Under the pieces are notes generated by a model that did not search any database, was not told the DNA's origin, and worked only from the letters and a program-made list of their open reading frames with translations. From JANMDU01 sp043777675 (GTDB taxonomy: Bacteria > Pseudomonadota > Gammaproteobacteria > Burkholderiales > Burkholderiaceae_C): DNA of 64,000 nt. A program made the translations under genes and the position numbers. Location: the NCBI GenBank assembly GCA_043777675.1, contig JAYWHR010000047.1, positions 62,001 through 126,000 of the forward strand, written 5' to 3'. This document shows positions 15,486-23,838 of this stretch, piece by piece (the stretch's first letter is position 1; each line of letters starts with the position of its first letter).

Positions 15486-17093
15486 TTATGCAGCCACCAA
15501 CTCGCGCTCTACACCTTGCGCCGTTGGCGCCGGTGTACGAATCAAGTGATCGAAAGCGCTCAGTGCCGCTTTAGCGCCTTCGCTCGCCGCAATCACGATT
15601 TGCTTGTAAGGCACGGTGGTGCAATCACCTGCACCGAAGATACCGGCCACATTGGTGTGGTTTTTTGCGTCAATCATGATTTCACCAAACTTGCTGCGTT
15701 CAATGGTTGTGCCCAAGAATTCTGTATTCGGGACAAGGCCGATTTGGATAAACACGCCTTCCAGCGGCACAGTACGCTCTTCATTCGTTGCGCGGTCTTT
15801 GTATTTAAGGCCGTTGACTTTGCCTTCTAAGCCGGTGATTTCCAACGTCTGCGAATTCGTATAAATCGTCACGTTGGGCAGGCTTTTCAGCTTGTTAATG
15901 AGCACAGCATCGGCCTTCATCTCGGGCATGAATTCAAAGACGCTCACATGCTTGACGAGCCCAGCTAAATCAATCGCCGCTTCCACGCCAGAGTTGCCGC
16001 CGCCAATCACGGCCACATCTTTGCCTTTGAAGAGCGGGCCATCGCAATGGGGGCAGTAAGCCACACCTTTGTTTTTGTATTCTTGCTCGCCGGGCACATT
16101 GATATTTCTCCAGCGTGCACCGGTGGCGATGATCAGGCTACGCGTTTGCAGCGTGCCGCCGGCATCGGTCTTTAATGTGATGTAGCCGCCCTCTTCAGTT
16201 GCAGGGATCACACTGGCCGCACGGTGGCCATTCATGAAATCCACATCATAAGTTTTGACATGTTGCTCGAGCGCAGCGGCGTACTTGGGGCCATCGGTCT
16301 CGACGATGCCGATGTAGTTTTCAATGCCCATGGTGTCGTTAACCTGGCCGCCAAAGCGCTCGGCCAGCAAGCCGGTGCGGATGCCTTTGCGGGCAGCGTA
16401 GATCGCCGCTGCTGCGCCCGCAGGCCCGCCGCCCAAAATCAGCACTTCATAAGGCGCTCTGGCGCTGAGCTTCTCGGCTTCTCTTTTTGCTGCACCCGTA
16501 TCGAGCTTCGCCACCAGTTCATCGAGCGAGGCGCGGCCTGAGTGAAACATTTCGCCATTCAAATGCACGGCGGGCACAGCCATGATGCCTTTATCTTCAA
16601 CTTCTTTTTGATTCAAACCACCATCCACAATCGTCACGTCAAACGCAGGATTGTTAATCGCCATGAGCGAGAGCGCTTGCACAACATCAGGGCAGTTGTG
16701 GCATGACAAGCTCATGAACACATCGAATTTTTGCGGCGCATCGAATTGCAGCGATTTGATTTGCGCGAGTGTGTCGGCTACCACTTTCGGCGGGTGTCCG
16801 CCCGTCCACAGCAGTGCGAGCACGAGAGACGTGAATTCGTGGCCGAGCGGGATGGCAGCAAAGCGCAGCTTCATCGGCGCACCACTCTTGCGCTGCAAAG
16901 CAAACGATGGCGTGCGCACATCTTGCCCATCAGTACGCAAAGTGATTTTGTCGGAGAGTTTGACAACGGTTTCCAGCAACTCGCGCATCTCGCGCGATCC
17001 TTCGTCATCGCCCAGTGCCGCGACGATTTCAAACGGCTCTTTCACGCGCTCGAGATAAGAGGCGAGCTGGTCTTGAAGGTCTTGGTCTAACAT
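15486..17093 (-). CDS. ahpF: Alkyl hydroperoxide reductase subunit F
   Basis: A 535-residue flavoprotein disulfide reductase that recycles AhpC. It has two tandem thioredoxin-like folds at the N-terminus with the redox pair CHNC (near 130), then the FAD motif GGGPAGAAAAIYAARKG, the second redox pair CPHC (near 345), the NADH motif IGGGNSGVEAA and the C-terminal FAD segment GIFGAGDCT. This is the complete AhpF architecture. It follows ahpC after 185 bp that include a terminator-like structure and a dispersed repeat whose end abuts the AGGAG ribosome site of ahpF. Confidence 0.96.
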   Translation of the reverse strand: MLDQDLQDQLASYLERVKEPFEIVAALGDDEGSREMRELLETVVKLSDKITLRTDGQDVRTPSFALQRKSGAPMKLRFAAIPLGHEFTSLVLALLWTGGHPPKVVADTLAQIKSLQFDAPQKFDVFMSLSCHNCPDVVQALSLMAINNPAFDVTIVDGGLNQKEVEDKGIMAVPAVHLNGEMFHSGRASLDELVAKLDTGAAKREAEKLSARAPYEVLILGGGPAGAAAAIYAARKGIRTGLLAERFGGQVNDTMGIENYIGIVETDGPKYAAALEQHVKTYDVDFMNGHRAASVIPATEEGGYITLKTDAGGTLQTRSLIIATGARWRNINVPGEQEYKNKGVAYCPHCDGPLFKGKDVAVIGGGNSGVEAAIDLAGLVKHVSVFEFMPEMKADAVLINKLKSLPNVTIYTNSQTLEITGLEGKVNGLKYKDRATNEERTVPLEGVFIQIGLVPNTEFLGTTIERSKFGEIMIDAKNHTNVAGIFGAGDCTTVPYKQIVIAASEGAKAALSAFDHLIRTPAPTAQGVERELVAA

Positions 17094-17109
17094 GGAAATA
17101 CTCCTAAAT

Positions 17110-17142
17110 TAATAGCACTTTGCGCATATTCTATGCCGGCTA
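17110..17142 (+). repeat. Dispersed GCCGGCTA repeat, copy 4
   Basis: The best-formed copy: AATAGCACTTTGCGCA then TATTCTATGCCGGCTA. It lies in the ahpC-ahpF gap, ending about seven bases from the ahpF ribosome site. Confidence 0.9.
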
Positions 17143-17170
17143 TCCACTGAAAACGATACAAAAAGACGTT

Positions 17171-17258
17171 AAAAAACCAGACTCCGCAGCCTACAGCCCT
17201 CATTCATCTCCGCCGCGAAGCTGAGATGAAAAGGAACACAAAGATCGGTGGTCTGGTT
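17171..17258 (-). terminator. Large terminator-like fold between ahpC and ahpF
   Basis: On the minus strand AACCAGAC pairs with GTCTGGTT, enclosing a second stem CATCTC/GAGATG, and is followed directly by a T-run. It sits just after the ahpC stop and may let part of the transcript continue into ahpF, giving more AhpC than AhpF. Confidence 0.6.
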
Positions 17259-17278
17259 GCGGATCAGATTCCTGAGAA

Positions 17279-17842
17279 TCAGATCTTGCCAACCAACTCC
17301 AGAGATGGCTTGAGTGTCTTAGCGCCATCATTCCATTTGGCTGGGCACACTTCACCAGGGTGAGCAGCGGTGTATTGCGCGGCCTTCAGCTTGCGCACAG
17401 TTTCTTTCACATCACGGGCGATTTCGTTGGAATGGATTTCCATTGTCTTGACCATACCCGATGGATCGATGATGAAGGTGCCGCGTAATGCAAGGCCTTC
17501 TGCTTCGATGTGCACGCCGAATGCGCGGGTGAGTTGGTGTGTTGGGTCACCCACGAGTGGGAATTTGGCTTTGCCCACCGCTGGGGAAGTCTCATGCCAA
17601 ACTTTGTGAGAAAAGTGCGTGTCGGTGGTGATGATGTACACCTCTGCTCCCATTTTCTGGAACTCAGCATAGTTGTCAGCCGCATCTTCAATCTCGGTGG
17701 GGCAGTTAAACGTGAACGCTGCAGGCATAAAAATCAGCACAGACCATTTGCCTGTGAAGGATTTCTCTGTGACTTCGAGCCATTTGCCATTGTGGAAAGC
17801 GGTCGTTTTAAACGGTGCAACGGCTGTATTGATGAGGGACAT
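17279..17842 (-). CDS. ahpC: Alkyl hydroperoxide reductase subunit C (peroxiredoxin)
   Basis: A 187-residue typical 2-Cys peroxiredoxin that reduces H2O2 and organic peroxides. The start MSLINTAVAPFK has GGAG at good spacing; an upstream ATG is ignored. The peroxidatic Cys is in PAAFTFNCPTE (near 47) and the resolving Cys in GEVCPAKW (near 166), the positions of the enterobacterial enzyme. AhpF downstream is its reductase. The upstream region holds two GATAG/CTATC palindromes that could bind a LysR-type peroxide sensor such as OxyR. Confidence 0.97.
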   Translation of the reverse strand: MSLINTAVAPFKTTAFHNGKWLEVTEKSFTGKWSVLIFMPAAFTFNCPTEIEDAADNYAEFQKMGAEVYIITTDTHFSHKVWHETSPAVGKAKFPLVGDPTHQLTRAFGVHIEAEGLALRGTFIIDPSGMVKTMEIHSNEIARDVKETVRKLKAAQYTAAHPGEVCPAKWNDGAKTLKPSLELVGKI

Positions 17843-17972
17843 GTCTAACTCCAATGAATGAAAAAAAATAGATTGTCAAAGGTAAAAGATACCCTTGTCA
17901 TTAACTGCGGCTTTGCACTGAGCACTGAAAATCAGATGCAGTGCTTGATGCAAAATCTCAATCGACGATGCC

Positions 17973-18054
17973 CCTATCATAAATCCAATCTATTGATAGG
18001 CGTGCCGCCCAGCGATTGCTTGTATCGAAGAGGCCGATAGCTAAAACCCTATCG
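17973..18054. promoter_or_regulatory. Candidate OxyR-type region upstream of ahpC
   Basis: Two palindromes: CCTATCA...TGATAGG (17973-18000) and CGATAG...CTATCG (18035-18054). ATAG/CTAT elements are the building blocks of OxyR sites, but the spacing is not exactly the tetrameric consensus. The second palindrome lies just after the azlD stop and could instead be its 3' hairpin. Confidence 0.4.
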
Positions 18055-18064
18055 CCCCGCAGAT

Positions 18065-18403
18065 TCACCCCAAAAACCGCTGCAGAGCCAGCAACACATG
18101 CAGGGCGACCATGCCTGTGATCACCGTGATGAGGATATTGCCTTTGTAGCGCAGCGCCACGGCAAGCGCGATCGTTGCTGCCCCGTATTTTGGCCAAAGT
18201 GCCCAGCCGCCGAATTGGCCCGCACTCATGGCTACACCGCTGGCCACGATAGTCGCAAAGATGGCCGGCACGATGAGTTTTAAGCCAAGCGAGAGCCAAG
18301 CGGGCATATCGCGGTTGGCAAACAGGCCGATGAAGGAATAGCGGATCAAGAAAGTGCCCAAGCCCAAAGCGAGCACCACACCCCAGCTCTCTAATGCGCT
18401 CAT
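18065..18403 (-). CDS. azlD: Branched-chain amino acid exporter subunit AzlD
   Basis: A 112-residue membrane protein with four hydrophobic helices, of the AzlD family. It is the small partner of AzlC in branched-chain amino acid or azaleucine export. The start MSALESWGVVLALGLGTFLIRYSF is chosen because it overlaps the azlC stop by four bases (ATGA) and matches family length. The motif TFLIRYSF is typical. It completes the aminotransferase-azlC-azlD unit. Confidence 0.9.
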   Translation of the reverse strand: MSALESWGVVLALGLGTFLIRYSFIGLFANRDMPAWLSLGLKLIVPAIFATIVASGVAMSAGQFGGWALWPKYGAATIALAVALRYKGNILITVITGMVALHVLLALQRFLG

Positions 18404-19131
18404 GGGCTTGGCTCCTCTTTTGATGCCACGGGCATCAGTCGCTCTACGATCAACCCGGCAAGTAGTCCAAGCAAGCAGGCAGCGATCATCCCCAGCTTCA
18501 GTGGCAAAGCAAACAACACCACACTCGCCACGCCACCTGCCACAGCAGCTGCCGCCAGAGGCATGCTTCGTACCGTCGTTGCTAGCGTGGCCACAAAAGC
18601 CAGCGGAATCGCAAAATCTAGTTGCCAGCTGATGGGGATCACTGCCCCGAGAAGCGAGCCGGCGATGCAAAACGCGATCCAACTCGGCCAAATGACACAA
18701 GTCATCCCCGCGTAGTAGGCCAGAAGATGATCTGTGCTCTCCTGCGGCCTGTCTAGTTTGCGCTGCTCCATGAATGCAAAGACGTTGTCCACCAAAAAAG
18801 CTGCGCCGAGCATGCGACGCGGTGTGCTCAGATGGCGCAGCCGTGGTGCCATCGCGGCGCTATAGACTGCCATGCGCAAATTCACGACGAGGCCTGAGAG
18901 CACGGCCACCCAAAGGGAAGACGCACTCTGCAAGAACTGCGTGAGCACAGCCTGCGAGCTGCCGCCATACACCAAGCCTGGCAATGCCAAAGCCGCTGGC
19001 AACACTAACCCCGCATTCACCGCCGCCACGCCACAGACTAAAGCAAACGGTAAATACGAAGGCACCATGATCAGTGACTCACGAACGCCGTCCATAAAGG
19101 CAGGGCGAGCATCATCATGAAGAAGTTTCAT
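18400..19131 (-). CDS. azlC: Branched-chain amino acid exporter subunit AzlC
   Basis: A 243-residue polytopic membrane protein of the AzlC family (residues FMDGVRESLIMVPSYLPFALVCGVAAVNAGL near the start, then GSSQAVLTQFL). The start MKLLHDDARPAF is preferred. A longer in-frame version would begin inside the dispersed repeat and read FAGIEYAQSAIKI, which is repeat-encoded and not family-like. It acts with AzlD as a proton-driven exporter of branched-chain amino acids or analogues. The aminotransferase upstream and the divergent Lrp-type regulator resemble the azlB-azlCD arrangement known from Bacillus. Confidence 0.9.
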   Translation of the reverse strand: MKLLHDDARPAFMDGVRESLIMVPSYLPFALVCGVAAVNAGLVLPAALALPGLVYGGSSQAVLTQFLQSASSLWVAVLSGLVVNLRMAVYSAAMAPRLRHLSTPRRMLGAAFLVDNVFAFMEQRKLDRPQESTDHLLAYYAGMTCVIWPSWIAFCIAGSLLGAVIPISWQLDFAIPLAFVATLATTVRSMPLAAAAVAGGVASVVLFALPLKLGMIAACLLGLLAGLIVERLMPVASKEEPSP

Positions 19132-19141
19132 CACTATAATT

Positions 19142-19174
19142 TTAATAGCACTCTGCGCATATTCTATGCCGGCA
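19142..19174 (+). repeat. Dispersed GCCGGCTA repeat, copy 5
   Basis: TTTAATAGCACTCTGCGCAT then ATTCTATGCCGGCAA, between the aminotransferase and azlC. Confidence 0.88.
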
Positions 19175-19192
19175 AACAATACAAATCATCAC

Positions 19193-20368
19193 TTATTGAT
19201 GCGACAACCATGCCTGTAGACGCTGCACGCCCTCATCCAACCGCGAAAGATCTTTCGACGCAAAACACCAGCGCAGCCAGCCTTCACCGAAAGTGTGTTG
19301 ATCAGGTGCGAAAGCACTGCCCGGCGCAAGGCCAACGCCGGCTTCGAGCACGAGCCGCTTAGCCGTTTGCAGGGCATCCGTGTGTCCTTCGATTTGAAAA
19401 AAGGCATACATGCCGCCAGGCGCAGCGGCCACTTTCACCCCTTTTGTTGCTTGAAGTCGTTTGATCAGTTGATCGCGGCATTGATGGAGATGCTGCACTA
19501 CACGCGGCGTCACTTCATTCGTTCGCTGCAATGCCAGCACTGCCGCTTTTTGAATGAACACCGGGCTGCATGAGGTGTTGAACTCAATCAATTTACCGAC
19601 CTGAGTGCTCATGCCCTGTGGCATCACCAGCCAGCCTACACGCCAGCCCGTCATGAGAAAGCTTTTGCTCATTGAGCCCACGACGATCACGCGATCTTCG
19701 GGTGTAGCGATGTCGAGGAAGCTCGGCGCACAACCATTGGTGGTGTCGCCAGCATAGTACAAACGCTCATACACTTCATCAGCCAAAATCCAAGTCCCGG
19801 TATTGCGGCAATGCGTGAGAACCGCCACTTGCTCAGCGCGACTCATCGTCCAACCCGTTGGATTGTTCGGCGCATTCAAAATCAGCAGCTTGGTGTTAGA
19901 AGTGACTGCTTCTAAGAGCTTGTGCATCTCAAGCCGCCACGCGCCTTGGGCATCGGGCACGAGGCTCACGCAGCGCACTTTCGCGCCCATGATCAGTGGT
20001 TGCGCGGTGAGATTGGGCCAAACAGGCGTCACAGCCACCACAGAATCCCCAGCATCGAGCAAAGTTTGGCAGGCCAGCATCAGCGCATTCACACCGCCGG
20101 CGGTGATGCCAATGCGATCTGCTGCAATCGGGCTGTGCAGCGAAGAAGCATATTGCGCAACTGCTTCGCGCAAAGCAGGCAGACCAAGGTTGTGAGCGTA
20201 AAAAGTCTCACCATCTTGCAGAGATTGCACCGCGGCTTGGCGAATGAATTCAGGCGTGACTTCATCACTTTCACCAAACCAAAAAGGCAGAACGCCTTCT
20301 CGACCCAATCCAGCATTGGCTACTTCACGGATTTTAGATTCTTCGAGGGATTCAATGATGGAGCGCAT
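19193..20368 (-). CDS. PLP-dependent class I/II aminotransferase
   Basis: A 391-residue fold-type I aminotransferase. The PLP Lys is in GSMSKSFLMTGWRVGW, with the Asn and Asp/Tyr positions in LNAPNNPTGW and LADEVYERLYY, and a carboxylate Arg near the C-terminus in WLRWCFA. It begins MRSIIESLEESKIREV and is divergent from the Lrp/AsnC gene across 121 bp, so it is a plausible target of that regulator. The azlCD exporter downstream suggests amino acid overflow or catabolism. The exact substrate is not evident; members of this subgroup act on aspartate, aromatic or branched amino acids. Confidence 0.88.
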   Translation of the reverse strand: MRSIIESLEESKIREVANAGLGREGVLPFWFGESDEVTPEFIRQAAVQSLQDGETFYAHNLGLPALREAVAQYASSLHSPIAADRIGITAGGVNALMLACQTLLDAGDSVVAVTPVWPNLTAQPLIMGAKVRCVSLVPDAQGAWRLEMHKLLEAVTSNTKLLILNAPNNPTGWTMSRAEQVAVLTHCRNTGTWILADEVYERLYYAGDTTNGCAPSFLDIATPEDRVIVVGSMSKSFLMTGWRVGWLVMPQGMSTQVGKLIEFNTSCSPVFIQKAAVLALQRTNEVTPRVVQHLHQCRDQLIKRLQATKGVKVAAAPGGMYAFFQIEGHTDALQTAKRLVLEAGVGLAPGSAFAPDQHTFGEGWLRWCFASKDLSRLDEGVQRLQAWLSHQ

Positions 20369-20489
20369 TCAAGCATTGTCATCTGAAAATCGGCGCTATT
20401 GATTGCCGTAAAGTGATCAACTCTTGCTTTTAATAGCGCGATTCATCTAATATCAGCAACAATCATTCGCATCAAATTCGAGTAACGCA

Positions 20490-21080
20490 ATGGCTACGAA
20501 ACGCAAAATCATCCCGACCAACCTGCCTAAAAAGCAACCCCTGCAGCTTAAAACACCCGAGCCTACGCCAAGCACCGCTGAAGTGGAAGAAGTGCTTTCC
20601 GGCTTGGATAGGTTTGACATCCGCATCTTGCGCGAGTTGCAAGCCGATGGCCGGTTGACGAATGCCGAGCTCTCCGAACGCATCGGCCTCTCACCCGCGC
20701 CCTGCTGGCGGCGCGTGAAGCGCTTGGAACAAGAAGGCTATATCAGCGGCTATCACGCCCAACTCAACCGCCACAAACTTGGCCTCGGCGTGATCGCATT
20801 CGTGCGTCTGTATGCCGATGTGAACACCGGCTCAGTCACCCGCGAGCTGCGCCAAGCGCTGGTGAAGCTTCCAGAAGTCATGGATGTGCACCATATCTCC
20901 GGTGAAGGCTCATTCGAGATCACCGTGCTCGCCACCGATCTGGAATCGTATTCTCGCTTTGCAATGGAGACACTGATCAACTTGCCGCATGTGAAGGATT
21001 TGCACACGAGCTTCTCGCTTGGCGAGGTGAAAGCTTCGAGGCAATTGCCGCTGGGGCATTTAGGGTCTCAGCAACAATGA
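20490..21080 (+). CDS. Lrp/AsnC family transcriptional regulator
   Basis: A 196-residue regulator. After a ~35-residue basic and Pro-rich N-terminal extension comes the AsnC-type HTH (LDRFDIRILRELQADGRLTNAELSERIGLSPAPCWRRVKRLEQEGYISGY), then the RAM ligand-sensing domain ending with GEGSFEITVLATDLESYSRFAMETL. It is transcribed away from the aminotransferase-azlCD genes and very likely controls them in response to an amino acid, as AzlB does for azlCD. The N-terminal extension is longer than in most Lrp proteins. Confidence 0.92.
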   Translation: MATKRKIIPTNLPKKQPLQLKTPEPTPSTAEVEEVLSGLDRFDIRILRELQADGRLTNAELSERIGLSPAPCWRRVKRLEQEGYISGYHAQLNRHKLGLGVIAFVRLYADVNTGSVTRELRQALVKLPEVMDVHHISGEGSFEITVLATDLESYSRFAMETLINLPHVKDLHTSFSLGEVKASRQLPLGHLGSQQQ

Positions 21081-21165
21081 AATATGTGATAATTTATAAC
21101 TAGAAAATAATCAAAAAAATCGCTACCGAATTCTACTTGGATGCTAATCAGTACGACCATCAAAT

Positions 21166-21813
21166 ATGCAATCTCAAGAAATAAATATTTGGCTTTTAGA
21201 TGATCATCCATTGGTGCTTCAAGCGATTCGTGCAATTATTTTGCAAGATATACCGCGCGCCCAAGTTTCCAACTTTACCAATATCAAATCACTTCTCATA
21301 CACGCTAGGAATCACTCCAAGCCACATCTTGTTATCTTAGACTGGCATTTACCAGATGGATCTGCTCTTCAGGTACTTGAAAAATTCGATGCAGAGTTGG
21401 CTCTTTTGCCAATTCAACCAGCATCAATAGCAATGCAGTTTCTTATTTTATCTGCAGGAGAACCTGCATCGATTGAAGCCTCTGTTCAAAGTTTACAAAT
21501 ACTTCGCCCTCAAGTTATTTATAAAAATCAAACAATGCATATTTTTTCGGGCATGATTAGGAAACTACTGCAAGGAGAAGTCGCACACTCAGTTCATTTG
21601 ACACCTAGGCAAATCAATATGATGGAACTCCTCGAGCTGGGTCTGAAAAATTCCGAGATCGCAGATAGCTTATGCATCTCAGAATACACCGTTAAGGCAC
21701 ATGTTGCGGATATTTTTAAGAAGCTGAATGTACAAAGCAGAACACAGGCTGTGCACCGATGGAAAATGTTGGCGCACAATTGGTCAAGCGCATCCGTAAG
21801 AGTTAGGCCTTGA
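21166..21813 (+). CDS. LuxR/NarL-type response regulator
   Basis: A 215-residue response regulator. The receiver domain has the acidic pair in LLDDHPLVLQ and the phospho-acceptor Asp59 in VILDWHLPDGS, with Lys in VIYKNQ. The C-terminal LuxR-type HTH is LTPRQINMMELLELGLKNSEIADSLCISEYTVKAHVADIFKKLNV in outline, residues ~145-200. It overlaps the 3' end of the hybrid kinase gene by 11 bases, tail to tail, so the pair is convergent rather than co-transcribed. The kinase is its obvious partner. The DNA is more AT-rich than most neighbours. The promoter region contains CTAATCAGTAC, half of the dctQ/livK operator. Confidence 0.9.
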   Translation: MQSQEINIWLLDDHPLVLQAIRAIILQDIPRAQVSNFTNIKSLLIHARNHSKPHLVILDWHLPDGSALQVLEKFDAELALLPIQPASIAMQFLILSAGEPASIEASVQSLQILRPQVIYKNQTMHIFSGMIRKLLQGEVAHSVHLTPRQINMMELLELGLKNSEIADSLCISEYTVKAHVADIFKKLNVQSRTQAVHRWKMLAHNWSSASVRVRP

Positions 21814-23653
21814 GTTGATCGAAAGCACTTAGCAAATCTTGGTTACTCATTGGTTTTTTTATAAAAACAATCTGCTTTAAAGTTGACAACTCTTTTCGTG
21901 CATGTGGAATATTTGCACTAACAATGCATATTGGCACATCAAAATTGTATTCTTCACGCAATTGATATATCAGCTCAGCAGAAGTGTGTTGCCCGTGCAA
22001 AATTCTTTTAGTTGGGAGGGTTGTTTGCTCGTCTTGGTCTCCGTAACCGATTTGCCAATCTATTACGACGCAATCTGGTCTCTTTTCTCTACCGATCACA
22101 ATTTGAAATTCAGCTTTCTTTTTAAAACTATATATTTTTTTTGCGTGCGGCTCTAACAAGATTGTTAACGCACGCAATGCGAGAGGATCATCATCAAAAA
22201 CCCAAACATCATTCCATAGCCGGCGATCTGTGTAGTCACCCAAGATTGATTGCATAGTTATCGGCTCTGTAGTTTGCGCTCGGGGTATCTGGTGCTGCAA
22301 ATGCAGACGCTTCATTTCGACAGTGCAACGCGTACCACGGCCAATACGGCTAGAGACATGAATTTCATGACCTAAGCGTTGACAAATACGTCTGACGATA
22401 TTTAAACCAAATCCAAAGCTTTCTGGATGAGCATGAGCCTGTTGAGATAGCTGGGTATTCATACCACGGCCTGTATCGATCACTTCGATGCAAGCGACAT
22501 CTGAGTTGCATCTGAGACGCACTACTACGCCGCCTCGATGGGTGTATTTGAAAGCATTGTCAAGCAAATTTCTCACAACCCGCTCTAACAGTAAACCATC
22601 CGTCATGACCATACAGTCTAATTCGGCTGTCGCAGGAAGTTTTAGCTTGAATACAAGATCACGCTGATCTGCAATGAAGCGCATTTCACGAGCTATCCTT
22701 TCTAGGACAGGTCTCAGATCAGTAGCTTCCATTTTGGGCGGGCTGTCTTGCTCGGCACGATGAATATCTAGTAAGTGCTCCACCTGCTCAGAAAGAACAA
22801 ATGTGGACTGATGGATCAAATCGCTTAGCTCTTGGATCGGCAAAAGCGCAGGGGTTTTAGTAGTTTTATTTTTTAAAAGCGTTGTGAAAACGGTCAATGC
22901 CTGCAATGGTTGTCTCAAGTCATGCGACACAGCAACAATGAAATTTTCTTGCGCAGCTTTTGAGCTGTTTGCATAATCTCTTTCTTGCTCAATTTTCAGA
23001 GCCAGTGCTTGATTGTTAAATCGTAATCGTAATGCCTCTAACAAGGTACTGTGATAACGCCAAGCAAATCTCGTGTTCACGATGAAATAGAGCAAACTTA
23101 GTGCAGCAATAACAGCGTACCACTGACTGGAAGTACGCCAAGCGATCCAACTGAATGCAAATACAACTGGTATGTATGCAACGACAAAAAACCCCAGATA
23201 CACGTGCCACACGCTCGCTAGAGCAAAAATGCTGGATGAGCCCAGGCCTATCAACACAAAGAGCAGCGTCAGCCGCAATAAGTCAGATACCGGCCATATG
23301 CTGATTGCAATCACACTTATGCCCCAAACCAGACCGGAAAAATATGAACCGATGATGCTCCCACGTACATAGCGTGCTGCTGCACTTGTATCCGTTGACA
23401 CAAAGTGCTCTGGTTTTTGTGAAAACCACCACGCCACGCGACTAACCGCAACGACACTTGCCATACCCAACCATGCTCTTAAATAGCTGGCTGGCATTGC
23501 ATCAGCATATAAGTAGTACAAAAGCAGTCCTGCAATCCAACTGCCGATAAATGTTGTGAGCTGGTTTGTGTGCAGCACACTCAATTGTTCGAGCCAAACC
23601 CGCGATGAAGTTGTCGCAAAAACGTCTGTCGAGTGCGAATTTGACAAGGTCAT
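21803..23653 (-). CDS. Hybrid sensor histidine kinase with C-terminal receiver
   Basis: A 616-residue membrane kinase. Six or so hydrophobic helices occupy residues ~30-205, with no sizeable periplasmic sensor domain. The phospho-His is in VSHDLRQPLQAL (near 240), followed by the ATPase domain (DNAFKYT, VIDTGRGM, FGFGLNIV) and a receiver domain (VFDDDPLALRAL, CVVIDWQ, IVSAN, IKKPM) at ~485-610. No Hpt domain is present, so transfer to the LuxR-type regulator may be direct or use an external Hpt. The ATG at 23653 is chosen over a TTG nine bases upstream; neither has a clear ribosome site. It is divergent from the cysteine-rich protein gene, which makes that cluster a likely target. Confidence 0.9.
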   Translation of the reverse strand: MTLSNSHSTDVFATTSSRVWLEQLSVLHTNQLTTFIGSWIAGLLLYYLYADAMPASYLRAWLGMASVVAVSRVAWWFSQKPEHFVSTDTSAAARYVRGSIIGSYFSGLVWGISVIAISIWPVSDLLRLTLLFVLIGLGSSSIFALASVWHVYLGFFVVAYIPVVFAFSWIAWRTSSQWYAVIAALSLLYFIVNTRFAWRYHSTLLEALRLRFNNQALALKIEQERDYANSSKAAQENFIVAVSHDLRQPLQALTVFTTLLKNKTTKTPALLPIQELSDLIHQSTFVLSEQVEHLLDIHRAEQDSPPKMEATDLRPVLERIAREMRFIADQRDLVFKLKLPATAELDCMVMTDGLLLERVVRNLLDNAFKYTHRGGVVVRLRCNSDVACIEVIDTGRGMNTQLSQQAHAHPESFGFGLNIVRRICQRLGHEIHVSSRIGRGTRCTVEMKRLHLQHQIPRAQTTEPITMQSILGDYTDRRLWNDVWVFDDDPLALRALTILLEPHAKKIYSFKKKAEFQIVIGREKRPDCVVIDWQIGYGDQDEQTTLPTKRILHGQHTSAELIYQLREEYNFDVPICIVSANIPHARKELSTLKQIVFIKKPMSNQDLLSAFDQLKA

Positions 23654-23838
23654 TTCAACCAAACACGACTTGCTTATAAAACCAGATTCGGTTGCTTGTT
23701 ACGTGAAAATTTTGGAGCAATATAGTTCTTTTGGGCGATGGATTGAAGAGGTAATTTGTCACAAAATATACAAATAGATGAGATTGACGCGGTAGTACGC
23801 CTCATTTAGATATTGATAAATCTAATCTGGAGAATTTA

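Noticed and set aside
20420..20450. TTTTAATAGCGCGATTCATC before the Lrp gene as a repeat copy
   Set aside because: Only the AATAGCGC part matches; the GCCGGCTA end is missing, so it was not counted.
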